Below the pieces are notes generated by a model that was not told the DNA's origin, did no database searches, and saw only the letters and a list, made by a program, of their open reading frames with translations. Below, in pieces: positions 8,076 through 16,455 of a DNA stretch of 64,000 nucleotides. The first letter of the stretch is position 1; each line of letters opens with the position of its first letter. Made by a program: the position numbers and the translations under genes. Where the stretch lies: positions 744,001 to 808,000 of the forward strand of contig OZ245336.1 of assembly GCA_965226095.1 (NCBI GenBank). The letters run 5' to 3'. The stretch comes from JANQSP01 sp965226095 (GTDB taxonomy: Bacteria > Bdellovibrionota > Bdellovibrionia > Bdellovibrionales > UBA1609).

Positions 8076-10622
8076 GTGGATACAACAAAACTCACTCCCT
8101 TAATGAAGCAGTATTGGCAAGTAAAATCCAAGCATCCCGATAAAATCGTGTTATTCAGGATGGGTGATTTTTTTGAGATGTTTTATGAGGACGCTGAAAA
8201 AGCCGCACCAATTTTAAATATTGTCCTCACTTCAAGAAATAAAAAATGTTCTGATTCTGTGAAAATGTGCGGATTGCCTCACCATAGTGTAGCAGGCGCT
8301 ATTGGTAAGCTGTTAAATGCTGATTTTAAAGTGGCAATATGTGATCAAGTGGAACCAGTGAGCCAGGCTAAGGGCTTGGTTAAGAGGGAAGTCACTCGTA
8401 TTTTAACGCCCGGGATGGTGTACGATCCGGAAAGTCTGGATCAACTCTCTGCCAATTATTTATGTGCTTTGGATGAAAGCTCTGTGAGCTTTGTGGACCT
8501 CACAACCGGAGTTTCTTTTTTTTATCAGGTTTCCAATCCATCTCGTCAAAAACAACTCATTCATCTTCTCAATCCAGTGGAACTGGTTTTGTCTCCGGAT
8601 CAAAAAGAAAAATATTTTTCAGATAAAGAATGGGAAACATATCATCACACCACTTTTGATTGTGATATTGATAATGGTTTGGAGGGTTCTTCTCTTCATC
8701 ACTCATTTTCATTTGCTGATCAACCAGCCAGTGTTCAACGGTTGAAAAAGTATGTTGAAAGTCAACAAGGTGTATTGTCTCTCAAAACGATTCAACCTTT
8801 TCAAAAAAAAGAATTTGAACAGCACATACAAATGAGTTCCACTGCGCATGGGCACCTGGAAGTATTTAAAACTTATGAAGGAGAAAAAAAAGACAGCCTG
8901 TTTTATTCCATCAACAGAACAAAAACCCCTTGTGGAGCCAGATTGTTGAAGCTTCGTATTCAAACGCCTTCCTGTCATAAAACAGAGATTGAGAAAAGAT
9001 GGAATGCCGTGGATGAGTGGTTAAAAAACCCTGAAACAATCAAACAGGCCAGAGAGATTTTATTTAAAGTTGGGGATATTGAAAGACGTCTGGGTAAAAT
9101 CAGTCATCCTCAATGCAATGGCCGGGATCTTCTGGGTTTGGCCACTTCTTTACATAATAGTTTATCCGCACTGAGTCTATGTTCCGGTATGTCTTTGGAT
9201 AGGGAAACAGCACTGGCACTTCAGGAGCTATCCAATGAAACAAACAATACTATTCGTTCAGATGCTCCTATGAGTAACCAACAAGGTTACATCATAAAAA
9301 AAGGTGTATCTGATGAGTTGGATAAACTTATTGAGAATAGTGAAAGCAGACAATCCAGTTTAAAACGTTTGGAAGATCAGGAAAGAATGCAAACAGGGAT
9401 ACCTTCACTAAAGATTCGCTATAACTCTGTATTTGGTTACTATATTGAAGTCACTAAAGTGCATTCCAAAAAAATACCTGGTCATTATATAAGGAAACAA
9501 ACATTAACCCAGGCAGAGCGATACACAACAGAAAAATTACAGACAATTGAAGAGCAAATTCTTTCCGCTCGAGTGCGAAGGTTGGAAATGGAACTCAAGG
9601 TATTTGAAGAGTTAAGGCAAAAAATCATACATATGCTTCCGGATTTATTTTATCTGTCTCGTTTAACTTGTGAAATGGATGTGAATGTTTCATGGGCTTG
9701 GTTGGCTATCGAACGGGCTTATGTTCGTCCTCGTTTTGCCTCGGATGCACAATTGGTTTTAGTGAATAGCCGTCATCCGGTGGTGGAGCAAAAGCTTGCG
9801 CAGGCTTTTGTTCCAAATACTGTACGTATGAAATCAGGAGAGTGTTTGTTGCTAACAGGACCTAATATGGCTGGTAAAAGTACTTTGATGCGACAGGTGG
9901 CTCTCACTGTGATCATGGCGCAGGCTGGTGGGTTTGTTCCTGCTGAACAAGCGCTTTTGCCTGTATTTAAAAAAATATTCACACGCATTGGAGCCAGTGA
10001 TTCGCTTTCCAAGGGTTTGTCCACTTTCATGATGGAAATGAAAGAGTCTGTAGAAATTTTAAAAAATGCTGATGAGGACTCTTTAATTATTCTGGATGAA
10101 ATCGGAAGAGGCACGGCCACTTATGATGGAATGAGTTTAGCACAAGCCATATTGGAATACTTAGTGACCAAAAAGAAGAGTCTCATTTTTTTTGCCACTC
10201 ACTATCATGAACTTACAGAGCTTTCCAAAAGTCTCTCTTCGGTAAGAAATGCACATATCAGTGTTAAAGAGGAAAAAGGAGTAGTGGATTTTCTCTATAC
10301 TTTAGTATCTGGTGCTTCAGCGCAATCTTACGGAGTGCATGTCGCGCGCTTGGCAGGTTTTCCAATGGAAATTTTGGCTCGTGCAGAAAAGTTATTACAA
10401 CAAAGAGAACAACCTGCACCCGATTCTTCCTCTCGTACGAAACTCTCAACGGCATCTTCTGCTTCAGCGGAGCAATTAAAGAAAAGCTTTTCTTCTACTA
10501 AAGAAGTTCATCACCAGAGTGTCATTCAGGAGATCCATACATATCCTCTGATGGAAAAAAGTCCTTTGGAAACAGTAAAAGCTGTATCTGCATGGAAAAA
10601 AGATATTCAGGAAAAGCTATAA
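8076..10622 (+). CDS. mutS: DNA mismatch repair protein MutS
   Basis: Mismatch recognition ATPase that binds mispairs and recruits MutL. The 848 residues match the family length (about 855). The N-terminal mismatch-binding domain has the Phe-x-Glu motif (Phe32, Glu34 in GDFFEMF). The C-terminal ATPase has Walker A TGPNMAGKST near residue 595, the signature SDSLSKGLSTFMMEM, and Walker B LIILDEIGRGTATYDG, followed by the conserved FATHYHEL. The start is GTG at 8076, which aligns well with other MutS N-termini (TPLMKQYW); only a weak ribosome site is seen. It is divergent from the NlpC-like lipoprotein gene, and mutL is not nearby. Confidence 0.97.
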   Translation: MDTTKLTPLMKQYWQVKSKHPDKIVLFRMGDFFEMFYEDAEKAAPILNIVLTSRNKKCSDSVKMCGLPHHSVAGAIGKLLNADFKVAICDQVEPVSQAKGLVKREVTRILTPGMVYDPESLDQLSANYLCALDESSVSFVDLTTGVSFFYQVSNPSRQKQLIHLLNPVELVLSPDQKEKYFSDKEWETYHHTTFDCDIDNGLEGSSLHHSFSFADQPASVQRLKKYVESQQGVLSLKTIQPFQKKEFEQHIQMSSTAHGHLEVFKTYEGEKKDSLFYSINRTKTPCGARLLKLRIQTPSCHKTEIEKRWNAVDEWLKNPETIKQAREILFKVGDIERRLGKISHPQCNGRDLLGLATSLHNSLSALSLCSGMSLDRETALALQELSNETNNTIRSDAPMSNQQGYIIKKGVSDELDKLIENSESRQSSLKRLEDQERMQTGIPSLKIRYNSVFGYYIEVTKVHSKKIPGHYIRKQTLTQAERYTTEKLQTIEEQILSARVRRLEMELKVFEELRQKIIHMLPDLFYLSRLTCEMDVNVSWAWLAIERAYVRPRFASDAQLVLVNSRHPVVEQKLAQAFVPNTVRMKSGECLLLTGPNMAGKSTLMRQVALTVIMAQAGGFVPAEQALLPVFKKIFTRIGASDSLSKGLSTFMMEMKESVEILKNADEDSLIILDEIGRGTATYDGMSLAQAILEYLVTKKKSLIFFATHYHELTELSKSLSSVRNAHISVKEEKGVVDFLYTLVSGASAQSYGVHVARLAGFPMEILARAEKLLQQREQPAPDSSSRTKLSTASSASAEQLKKSFSSTKEVHHQSVIQEIHTYPLMEKSPLETVKAVSAWKKDIQEKL

Positions 10623-10824
10623 ATTTCAGTATTTTTAAGTGCTTATTTGTAATGAGCCGCTGTATCTAGGGCTTATTATAAAGTGAAAATTGAGTAACCT
10701 TTATACAAAGCATTACAGATTCTTTTCAACAAAGTCCAGTTTTTCATTTTTTATACTTGCAGGATAAGAGGAATGGCGTATAGACTGTTCCATAACGATA
10801 ATCTTTTATTGAAGGAGGGCAAGG

Positions 10825-11193
10825 ATGCTCATAAATGAAAAGGACTTTTTATTTTCCTCGTCTGAAGGAATCTCCTGTATTAAAAACTATCTTCAACAAA
10901 GAGGACTTTCAAAAAGAGAGTCTGAAGTGGTTATTTTAGTCGTTCAGGGACTAACGAATAAACAAGTGGCCGATAAGCTTTGTGTGGCGGAAAAAACAGT
11001 TAAGTTTCATTTAACTAATGTTTATAAAAGAATGAACATTTCTCGCCGTTCTGAAATTATTTGGTCCTTACCTTTAGCGGAATTTATGGATAAGGCCAAG
11101 AATAAAGGTTCTGAGAACGGACAAACGGCTTCCAAGTCTGAAGAAGATCACACTATTCCAGCGGGTAGCTCTACTGTAACCGACCATCTATAA
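10825..11193 (+). CDS. LuxR/GerE-type HTH transcriptional regulator
   Basis: Small DNA-binding regulator of 122 residues. A LuxR-type helix-turn-helix covers about residues 27-85: LSKRESEVVILVVQGLTNKQ, then VADKLCVAEKTVKFHLTNVY. The signature Glu, Gly and Val residues (RESEV, GLTNKQVA, KTVKFHLTNVYKR) are present. There is no receiver or autoinducer domain, so it belongs with the stand-alone GerE-like proteins. GGAGGG precedes the ATG. The C-terminus is polar and probably disordered. It sits 5 bp before the thioesterase gene, so the two are likely co-transcribed. Targets cannot be read from the sequence. Confidence 0.88.
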   Translation: MLINEKDFLFSSSEGISCIKNYLQQRGLSKRESEVVILVVQGLTNKQVADKLCVAEKTVKFHLTNVYKRMNISRRSEIIWSLPLAEFMDKAKNKGSENGQTASKSEEDHTIPAGSSTVTDHL

Positions 11194-11198
11194 AATTT

Positions 11199-11687
11199 AT
11201 GGTCGAACCTATTTCTCCTTCCTGCTCTTATGTTCAGATGACAGAAATAGTTCTTCCTAATCACATGAACCCTCTAGGGACTGCCTTTGGAGGAGTCATT
11301 ATGTCCTGGATTGATATTGCCGGTACGATCTCTGCTACACGGTATTGCTCCAAAACAGTTGTTACTGCCAGTATAGATGATGTGCATTTCTTAGCCCCTG
11401 TTCATAAAGGGGATATTGTTTGTTTGACTGCCCAGGTAAATTATGTGCATAACACTTCTATGGAAATAGGAGTCAAGGTCGTAGCGGAAAATGGAATAAA
11501 AAATACAAAAAGCCATACAGTCACTGCCTATCTTACTTTTGTGGCTTTGGATAATGATCGAAAACCCACCATGGTACCTCCTCTTGCTTTGAATACAGAT
11601 CAGGAAAAAAAACGCTTTCAGGAAGGAGAGCTTAGGCGAAAATGGCGATTGGAACGCAGAAAACATTTTATGAATAGTACAGTTTAG
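11199..11687 (+). CDS. Acyl-CoA thioesterase, hotdog fold (YciA/BACH-like)
   Basis: Cytosolic acyl-CoA hydrolase of the hotdog superfamily, 162 residues. The N-terminal strand-helix has the family motif VLPNHMNPLGTAFGGVIMSW, in which the Asn/Asp-like and Gly-Gly positions line the active site. It is followed by VVTASIDDVHFLAPVHKGD, typical of YciA and acyl-CoA thioester hydrolases. The family cleaves medium to long acyl-CoA thioesters; the exact chain preference cannot be inferred. It starts 5 bp after the LuxR-type gene and is followed by hflX 43 bp on, so these may form one transcription unit. Confidence 0.88.
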   Translation: MVEPISPSCSYVQMTEIVLPNHMNPLGTAFGGVIMSWIDIAGTISATRYCSKTVVTASIDDVHFLAPVHKGDIVCLTAQVNYVHNTSMEIGVKVVAENGIKNTKSHTVTAYLTFVALDNDRKPTMVPPLALNTDQEKKRFQEGELRRKWRLERRKHFMNSTV

Positions 11688-11730
11688 TGAAAATTTATTT
11701 AAATATTTTTTAGGAGAAATAAAAGATAGT

Positions 11731-12984
11731 TTGAAAAAAATTTTATTGTTTATAACTTATCGTCCTTTTTCCAATCCTCTGGCGGTGGCTCATACTGAAG
11801 AATTTAAAGAACTGGCTCGTGCCGCTGGTTTTAATCAGACCAAATTGATCTATCAAGTGCTTAAGAAAAAACACCCCGCCACTCTCATTGGTCAGGGAAA
11901 AATCAAAGAAGTGGGAGAAGCTTTGGAGGAGACAGGTGCTTCTTTAGTGTTATTTGATCATTTTTTATCTGGTGTGCAAATTAGAAACTTAGAGAGAGAA
12001 TGGAAGCCAGCCAAAGTGATAGATCGCAATCAATTGATATTAGATATTTTTTCTCAAAGAGCTAAAACCTATGCCGGTAAACTCCAGGTGGAGTTGGCCC
12101 GTCATTTAGATGAACTGCCTCGCATGGTGGGTGCCTGGATGTCTTCTCTATCCAGACAGGGAGGTGGAATAGGAACCAAAGGCCCTGGTGAAAAAGCGAT
12201 TGAAATAGATAGAAGACAAGTAAAGATGCGCGCCAAAAAAATTCGGCAAAAACTGGATAAAATTCGTCGAGTGCGGGAAGGCCATAGAACTTTAAGAAAG
12301 AAAAACAAAGTACCTTTGTTGGCTCTTGTGGGTTACACTAATTCCGGTAAAAGCACTTTGTTGAATGTGTTAACTAATACTTCAGCGGTGCAGACACAAA
12401 ATCTGCCTTTTATGACTTTGGATCCCACTACCAGAAAAGTGTACATCCCAGGTACTGGTAAGGTGCTGATGACAGATACTGTGGGTTTTATTCAAAATTT
12501 GTCTCCTCACTTAATTGAAGCTTTTAAGGCTACCTTGGAAGAATCCGCTTCAGCGGATATTTTATTGAATGTGATCGATCTCTCCAGTCCTTTAATGCAG
12601 GTGCAGATAGACACGGTTCAAAAATTGTTGGTGGAATTTGGTTGGAATGAGAAACCCTGTATTCATGTGTATAATAAAACAGATATAGCGCCCAGGGAAA
12701 AGGTTTTTCACACCAACAGCTACCCCCGAGTGTTTATTAGTGCTCTTCAAAAAACAGGTATGGATAAACTCAAACAAACCATGAGTGAAGTGATTGCGGA
12801 TTTATGCACGGAAGAGGTACAACTTTATTTTCCCAAGAAGGAAGAGGAAAAAATCTATTCTCTCAATCGAGTGGTTCAAATTGATAAAAAAGAGAGCAGT
12901 TCTTTGGGCACTCTTTGCTATGCTCGTATGGGCGTGCATCAACTTAATGAGTGGAAAGATTTTATTATCAAACAAAGCTCCTGA
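11731..12984 (+). CDS. hflX: Ribosome-associated GTPase HflX
   Basis: GTPase that binds the 50S subunit and can rescue or split stalled ribosomes under stress. The 417-residue product has the HflX N-terminal domain (LIGQGKIKEVGEAL, VIDRNQLILDIFSQRAKTYA), the Gly-rich linker SRQGGGIGTKGPGE, and a C-terminal G domain with G1 GYTNSGKST, G3 DTVGF and G4 NKTD. Length fits the family (about 420). The start codon is TTG, preceded by AGGAG at a rather long distance (about 14 bases), so initiation may be weak. It converges on the aminotransferase gene with 18 bp between them. Confidence 0.96.
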   Translation: MKKILLFITYRPFSNPLAVAHTEEFKELARAAGFNQTKLIYQVLKKKHPATLIGQGKIKEVGEALEETGASLVLFDHFLSGVQIRNLEREWKPAKVIDRNQLILDIFSQRAKTYAGKLQVELARHLDELPRMVGAWMSSLSRQGGGIGTKGPGEKAIEIDRRQVKMRAKKIRQKLDKIRRVREGHRTLRKKNKVPLLALVGYTNSGKSTLLNVLTNTSAVQTQNLPFMTLDPTTRKVYIPGTGKVLMTDTVGFIQNLSPHLIEAFKATLEESASADILLNVIDLSSPLMQVQIDTVQKLLVEFGWNEKPCIHVYNKTDIAPREKVFHTNSYPRVFISALQKTGMDKLKQTMSEVIADLCTEEVQLYFPKKEEEKIYSLNRVVQIDKKESSSLGTLCYARMGVHQLNEWKDFIIKQSS

Positions 12985-13002
12985 TTATAGGAATTCAGTT
13001 TT

Positions 13003-14157
13003 TTAACCAGTTGATAATCCTTTTAAATAATCTAAAGCGGTTTGTAGTTGTTTATCTGTAATAATTTTGGAATCCATTTTATGTAAACTATAAGCAAATG
13101 CCTTCAAGCCTTGCTTCAGCTCTTCTGTTGAAATATTTCCTAAATGTCCAATGCGTATAATTTTACCGGTGAGTTGTCCCTGTCCTCCTCCTATGACAAC
13201 ATTGTATTTGTTTTCTATTTGTTTTTTAAGTTTTACGCCGTCAATATGGGAAGGCAGGGTGATACTGGTCACAGAAGGGGAAGGTTTTTCAGCATAAATT
13301 TGTAAATTAAGTTTTTTACAAAATTCCAAGGTGATTTGAGATAAATTTTTACTTCTTTGAATAAAAAACTGTAATCCTTGCTCTTCAGTAGGAGCTAATG
13401 CTTTGGTTAAAGCTCGCACAAAAGATACATTGGAGCTGAAGGCAGTTTGACCTTTTGACTGAGCGGCTAATTCTTTTTTTAAATCCAAATAGTAAACAGG
13501 CATTTTGGATTCTTTGTTAGAACGCCAGGCTTTTTCAGATAAGGCGATAAAAGACATTCCCGCTGGCAGGCCAAAAGATTTTTGAGAACCTCCAATGAGC
13601 ACATCAATACCCCATTTATCCATGGGAATATCTACAGCACCTAAAGCAGAAATAGCATCCAGGATAAACAAAGCCTGATGTTGCTGGCACACTTCTGCCA
13701 GCTCTTTAATAGGATGTAGAACACCGGTGCTGGTTTCACAAGCCTGGCTTAACACCGCTTTAATGTTTGTATTTTTTTGAAGCGCTTTTTTGACATCTTC
13801 TGTTTTTATTACCTGTCCCCAAGGAACAGAGACATTGATGACATTAAGTTGATAGCTTTCAGCCATTTCTGTCCAACGTTCTCCAAATCTTCCGGCGGAT
13901 ACACTCAGCACCTGATCACCTGGTGACAAAGTGTTTAGTAAAGCAGAACACATAGCGCCTGTCCCTGTAGCATTTAAAATTAATACTGGCTGTTTTGTTT
14001 GAAAAAATTTTTGTAGTAATTGTTGAGCTTGTTTTAACTGCTCTACAAAAGCTTGTGTACGATGGTGAATCATAGGTTCTGCAAGGGCTTCCAAGACGGA
14101 GGGACTTGAAGGAACCGGTCCGGGAGTCAATAAAAGCGGAAGTGATTTTTTTTTCAT
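13003..14157 (-). CDS. Class V aminotransferase (alanine-glyoxylate / serine-pyruvate type)
   Basis: Pyridoxal-phosphate enzyme of the class V aminotransferase family. The product opens with LLLTPGPVPSSPSVLEAL, includes the cofactor region LNATGTGAM, the conserved FILDAISALGAVDIPMDKW, and the Schiff-base lysine in GGSQKSFGLPAG. This pattern matches alanine-glyoxylate or serine-pyruvate aminotransferases (PucG/AgxT-like); the exact amino donor is not certain. The frame continues upstream to 14244, but that would add a hydrophobic leader absent from the family. The ATG at 14157 puts the conserved N-terminus in place and was chosen, giving 384 residues. Neither start has a strong ribosome site. 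Possible links to glycine or serine metabolism include the distant gcvP. Confidence 0.88.
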   Translation of the reverse strand: MKKKSLPLLLTPGPVPSSPSVLEALAEPMIHHRTQAFVEQLKQAQQLLQKFFQTKQPVLILNATGTGAMCSALLNTLSPGDQVLSVSAGRFGERWTEMAESYQLNVINVSVPWGQVIKTEDVKKALQKNTNIKAVLSQACETSTGVLHPIKELAEVCQQHQALFILDAISALGAVDIPMDKWGIDVLIGGSQKSFGLPAGMSFIALSEKAWRSNKESKMPVYYLDLKKELAAQSKGQTAFSSNVSFVRALTKALAPTEEQGLQFFIQRSKNLSQITLEFCKKLNLQIYAEKPSPSVTSITLPSHIDGVKLKKQIENKYNVVIGGGQGQLTGKIIRIGHLGNISTEELKQGLKAFAYSLHKMDSKIITDKQLQTALDYLKGLSTG

Positions 14158-14302
14158 AGGTTTTGTCTTACAGTAATTAACAGAATTTGTAAGAAATGAC
14201 AATAGGAATGTAATTATTACATTTTTGATATTTAAAAGTTGCAAAAAAAGTATACTAAATTAGGATACGTATGGCTCTGTGTATTTTTGGAATAGATATA
14301 TC

Positions 14303-14962
14303 ATGCACTTATTTTCAAAATTAATAGTTTTATTATATACATTTGGTTCTATGCCTGTTGCACTGGCAACATTTGATTCCATTATTAACAGGATTCAAGA
14401 ATCAGTGGTCATTGCTGAACAGTCTGATGGTATTTTTGAATCTGTAGAAGGAAATGACATCAAGCAAATTAAAAAAATACTTTCAAAGGATAGAACTGTA
14501 GTCCACACAAGAAGTCGGGACGGAATTACTCCTTTACACATTGCTAGCACAGTCGAAGCGGCGAGGTTGCTTTTAAAATATGGTGCAGAAGTAAATATTG
14601 AAACCGGGACGGGTATCACCCCTTTATTTAGTAAGATACATAGTACTCAGTGGGGTTTAGTTTCAGAGTATGGATCTATATTAGAAATAGCACAATTGCT
14701 CATTGATAATGGGGCTAAAATGAAGATAAACACTCCACGGCAGGAGAAAGATGTCATATCATTTATAAAAAACATAAGCCATAGTAGAAATGATAGTTTA
14801 TCCTTGGATAATTTGAGAACAGTCAGACGTCTGGCGGAGAATGAATTAACGGGGAATGAAGTAGTAGAAATATTGAAGACCTTACATACACGTATTGTTG
14901 AAGAGAAACAAAAAGGTTCTGGTGGTAACGGTGGTAGTACTTGCCCCAAAAGTTTTGAGTAA
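14303..14962 (+). CDS. Exported ankyrin-repeat protein
   Basis: Predicted secreted or periplasmic protein of 219 residues from the ATG at 14303 (a GTG at 14279 is also in frame). The ATG opens a signal peptide (MHLFSKLIVLLYTFGSMPVALA). Two recognisable ankyrin repeats follow: DGITPLHIAS...AARLLLKYGAEVN and TGITPLFSKIH...AQLLIDNGAKM. The last 90 residues are helical and charged, ending in a Gly/Ser-rich tail with one Cys. Ankyrin repeats bind other proteins. Export suggests a partner in the envelope or outside the cell; an inhibitor of a periplasmic or target-cell enzyme is possible but unproven. A second exported ankyrin protein lies at 59744. Confidence 0.75.
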   Translation: MHLFSKLIVLLYTFGSMPVALATFDSIINRIQESVVIAEQSDGIFESVEGNDIKQIKKILSKDRTVVHTRSRDGITPLHIASTVEAARLLLKYGAEVNIETGTGITPLFSKIHSTQWGLVSEYGSILEIAQLLIDNGAKMKINTPRQEKDVISFIKNISHSRNDSLSLDNLRTVRRLAENELTGNEVVEILKTLHTRIVEEKQKGSGGNGGSTCPKSFE

Positions 14963-15200
14963 GTGTGTTTTCGCAGAGATGTAAACCGTTCAGTAATTTA
15001 TTAATAAAACATTCACATCAGATTGACTGATGAAAATAAATCTTCTTTTTTTATCTCAGATTGAAAAATATCTCTCATAAAAAATTATCAATTATTTTAA
15101 TAAGTTATCTATTTTATACATTGTATTAAATTTTCTATGGAATCAGATTTGCTAGTGCTCTCCGTATGAACAAACACATTACAAAAAAGGAGAGTGCATA

Positions 15201-16175
15201 ATGAGCAAAACAAGCTCCAAACAACCTGCTGGACAATACCTGAATCTGACTGTGGATATGATCTTCAAAGCTTTCTTTAAAGATAAATCTGTATCTATTC
15301 CCTTTCTCCAAAACTTCTTACCTCTGCCCAAAGAACGAAAAATTGTATCTCTTAATTTTTTAGATCCAGTAATGACTCCTGAAAACAAGAATAATAAAAC
15401 ACCTATTTTAGACTTAAGAGTCCAATTGGATAATAAGGAATATATCAATATAGAAATGCAAAGTATGTTTATGAAGAACTTTAAAGAAAGAATTTTATAT
15501 TATTTATCCAGCCTGTATATCAAACAACTGGGCAGAGGAAGAGACTACTCAAAACTTTATCCTGCCTATTCTCTGGTTTTTACAAATTTTCCGGTTTTTC
15601 CTAAGTTAAAAGAATACTGTTCTCATTTTTTCCTAAAGACTGATCAAAAGGGAGGACCTATATTCAGTAACCATTTGGGAATTATATTAGTGGAATTAAA
15701 TAAGTTTAAAGCCAATTTAGTAGATCTCATTGAAAGTAAAGACAACTGGTGTTATATTATAAAAAACTCTCATCATATAAGCACAGAGGAATTAAGTGCT
15801 TTATCCAGAAAAGGAGGGGGTATGAAAGAGGCGACTGAAAGATTAAGGGTTTTGTCACAAGATGAAAGCTTAAGAATGATTGAAGAGGCTCGTGAAAAGG
15901 CCTGGCGTGACGAGAGAGCTAGAAGAGCTTATGCCATAGAAGAAGGATTAAAAGAAGGATTAAAAGAAGGGCTTCAAAAAGGTAGGCAAGAAGGTAGGCA
16001 AGAAGGTAGGCAAGAAGGTAGGCAAGAAGGTAGGCAAGAAGGTAGGCAAGAAGGTAGGCTATTAGAGAGAAATGAAATGATCTTAAAAATGTTGAATAAA
16101 AACTTTAATATTACCAGCATATCTGAAATAACAGGCGCATCTAAAGCAGAGATACTTAAATTAAAAAATGCTTGA
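15201..16175 (+). CDS. Rpn-family recombination-promoting nuclease / PD-(D/E)XK transposase-like protein
   Basis: 324-residue protein of the PD-(D/E)XK nuclease family transposase group (Rpn family), whose studied members cleave DNA and promote recombination. The N-terminal AGQYLNLTVDMIFKAFFKD and the catalytic-type LDLRVQLDN...YINIEMQ arrangement (Asp, then Glu-x-Gln) are typical, as is the later GIILVELNKF. The C-terminal region carries six perfect copies of Gly-Arg-Gln-Glu encoded by a 12-bp tandem repeat, then a short helical end (ITGASKAEILKLKNA) resembling the usual C-terminal HTH-like tail of the family. A GGAGAG ribosome site supports the start. It stands alone between the ankyrin gene and thrS with no terminal inverted repeats seen, so it is an accessory gene rather than a complete insertion element. 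Confidence 0.85.
   Translation: MSKTSSKQPAGQYLNLTVDMIFKAFFKDKSVSIPFLQNFLPLPKERKIVSLNFLDPVMTPENKNNKTPILDLRVQLDNKEYINIEMQSMFMKNFKERILYYLSSLYIKQLGRGRDYSKLYPAYSLVFTNFPVFPKLKEYCSHFFLKTDQKGGPIFSNHLGIILVELNKFKANLVDLIESKDNWCYIIKNSHHISTEELSALSRKGGGMKEATERLRVLSQDESLRMIEEAREKAWRDERARRAYAIEEGLKEGLKEGLQKGRQEGRQEGRQEGRQEGRQEGRQEGRLLERNEMILKMLNKNFNITSISEITGASKAEILKLKNA
15981..16059 (+). repeat. Perfect 12-bp tandem repeat within the Rpn-family gene
   Basis: Six identical copies of GGTAGGCAAGAA plus a partial seventh encode Gly-Arg-Gln-Glu units. Gain or loss of units by slippage would keep the frame and change linker length. Confidence 0.97.
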
Positions 16176-16269
16176 GGGTGAAGAAGTAATCTTGTCAGTG
16201 AATTACTGAATATTTACAGGAATGACTTAAAGAGTGTAGGAATCCAGTCGACATCAGTTTTTTAATTCT

Positions 16270-16372
16270 ATCCAGCTCCAAAAAAAGAGCTTGAATTTAT
16301 AAATATTTCGTTCTACTATAAAAAAAATATGTCAGATAACACTGAATTACACTTTTACAGCTGGATTTTTTT
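16270..16372 (+). promoter_or_regulatory. Possible structured leader ahead of thrS
   Basis: ATCCAGCT at 16270-16277 is complementary to AGCTGGAT at 16359-16366, and the second arm runs into seven T residues (16366-16372). The 8-bp stem with an 81-base loop, 84 bp before the thrS start, could be an attenuator or the terminator of an upstream transcript. The 280-bp gap 16176-16455 holds no gene. No T-box consensus was seen. Confidence 0.3.
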
Positions 16373-16455
16373 AATGATTCTATCTGAATCTTTATCCAAA
16401 GCCATCAAATCTCAAATTTCAATCTATAAAACCCCCTTTATTTTTTAATCTGTTC

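Noticed and set aside
10650..10678. A 9-bp hairpin (TAATGAGCC/GGCTTATTA) after mutS
   Set aside because: No T run follows, so it was not called a terminator. It may still have a role.
15201..16175. Rpn-family gene as part of an insertion sequence
   Set aside because: No terminal inverted repeats or target duplications were found around it.
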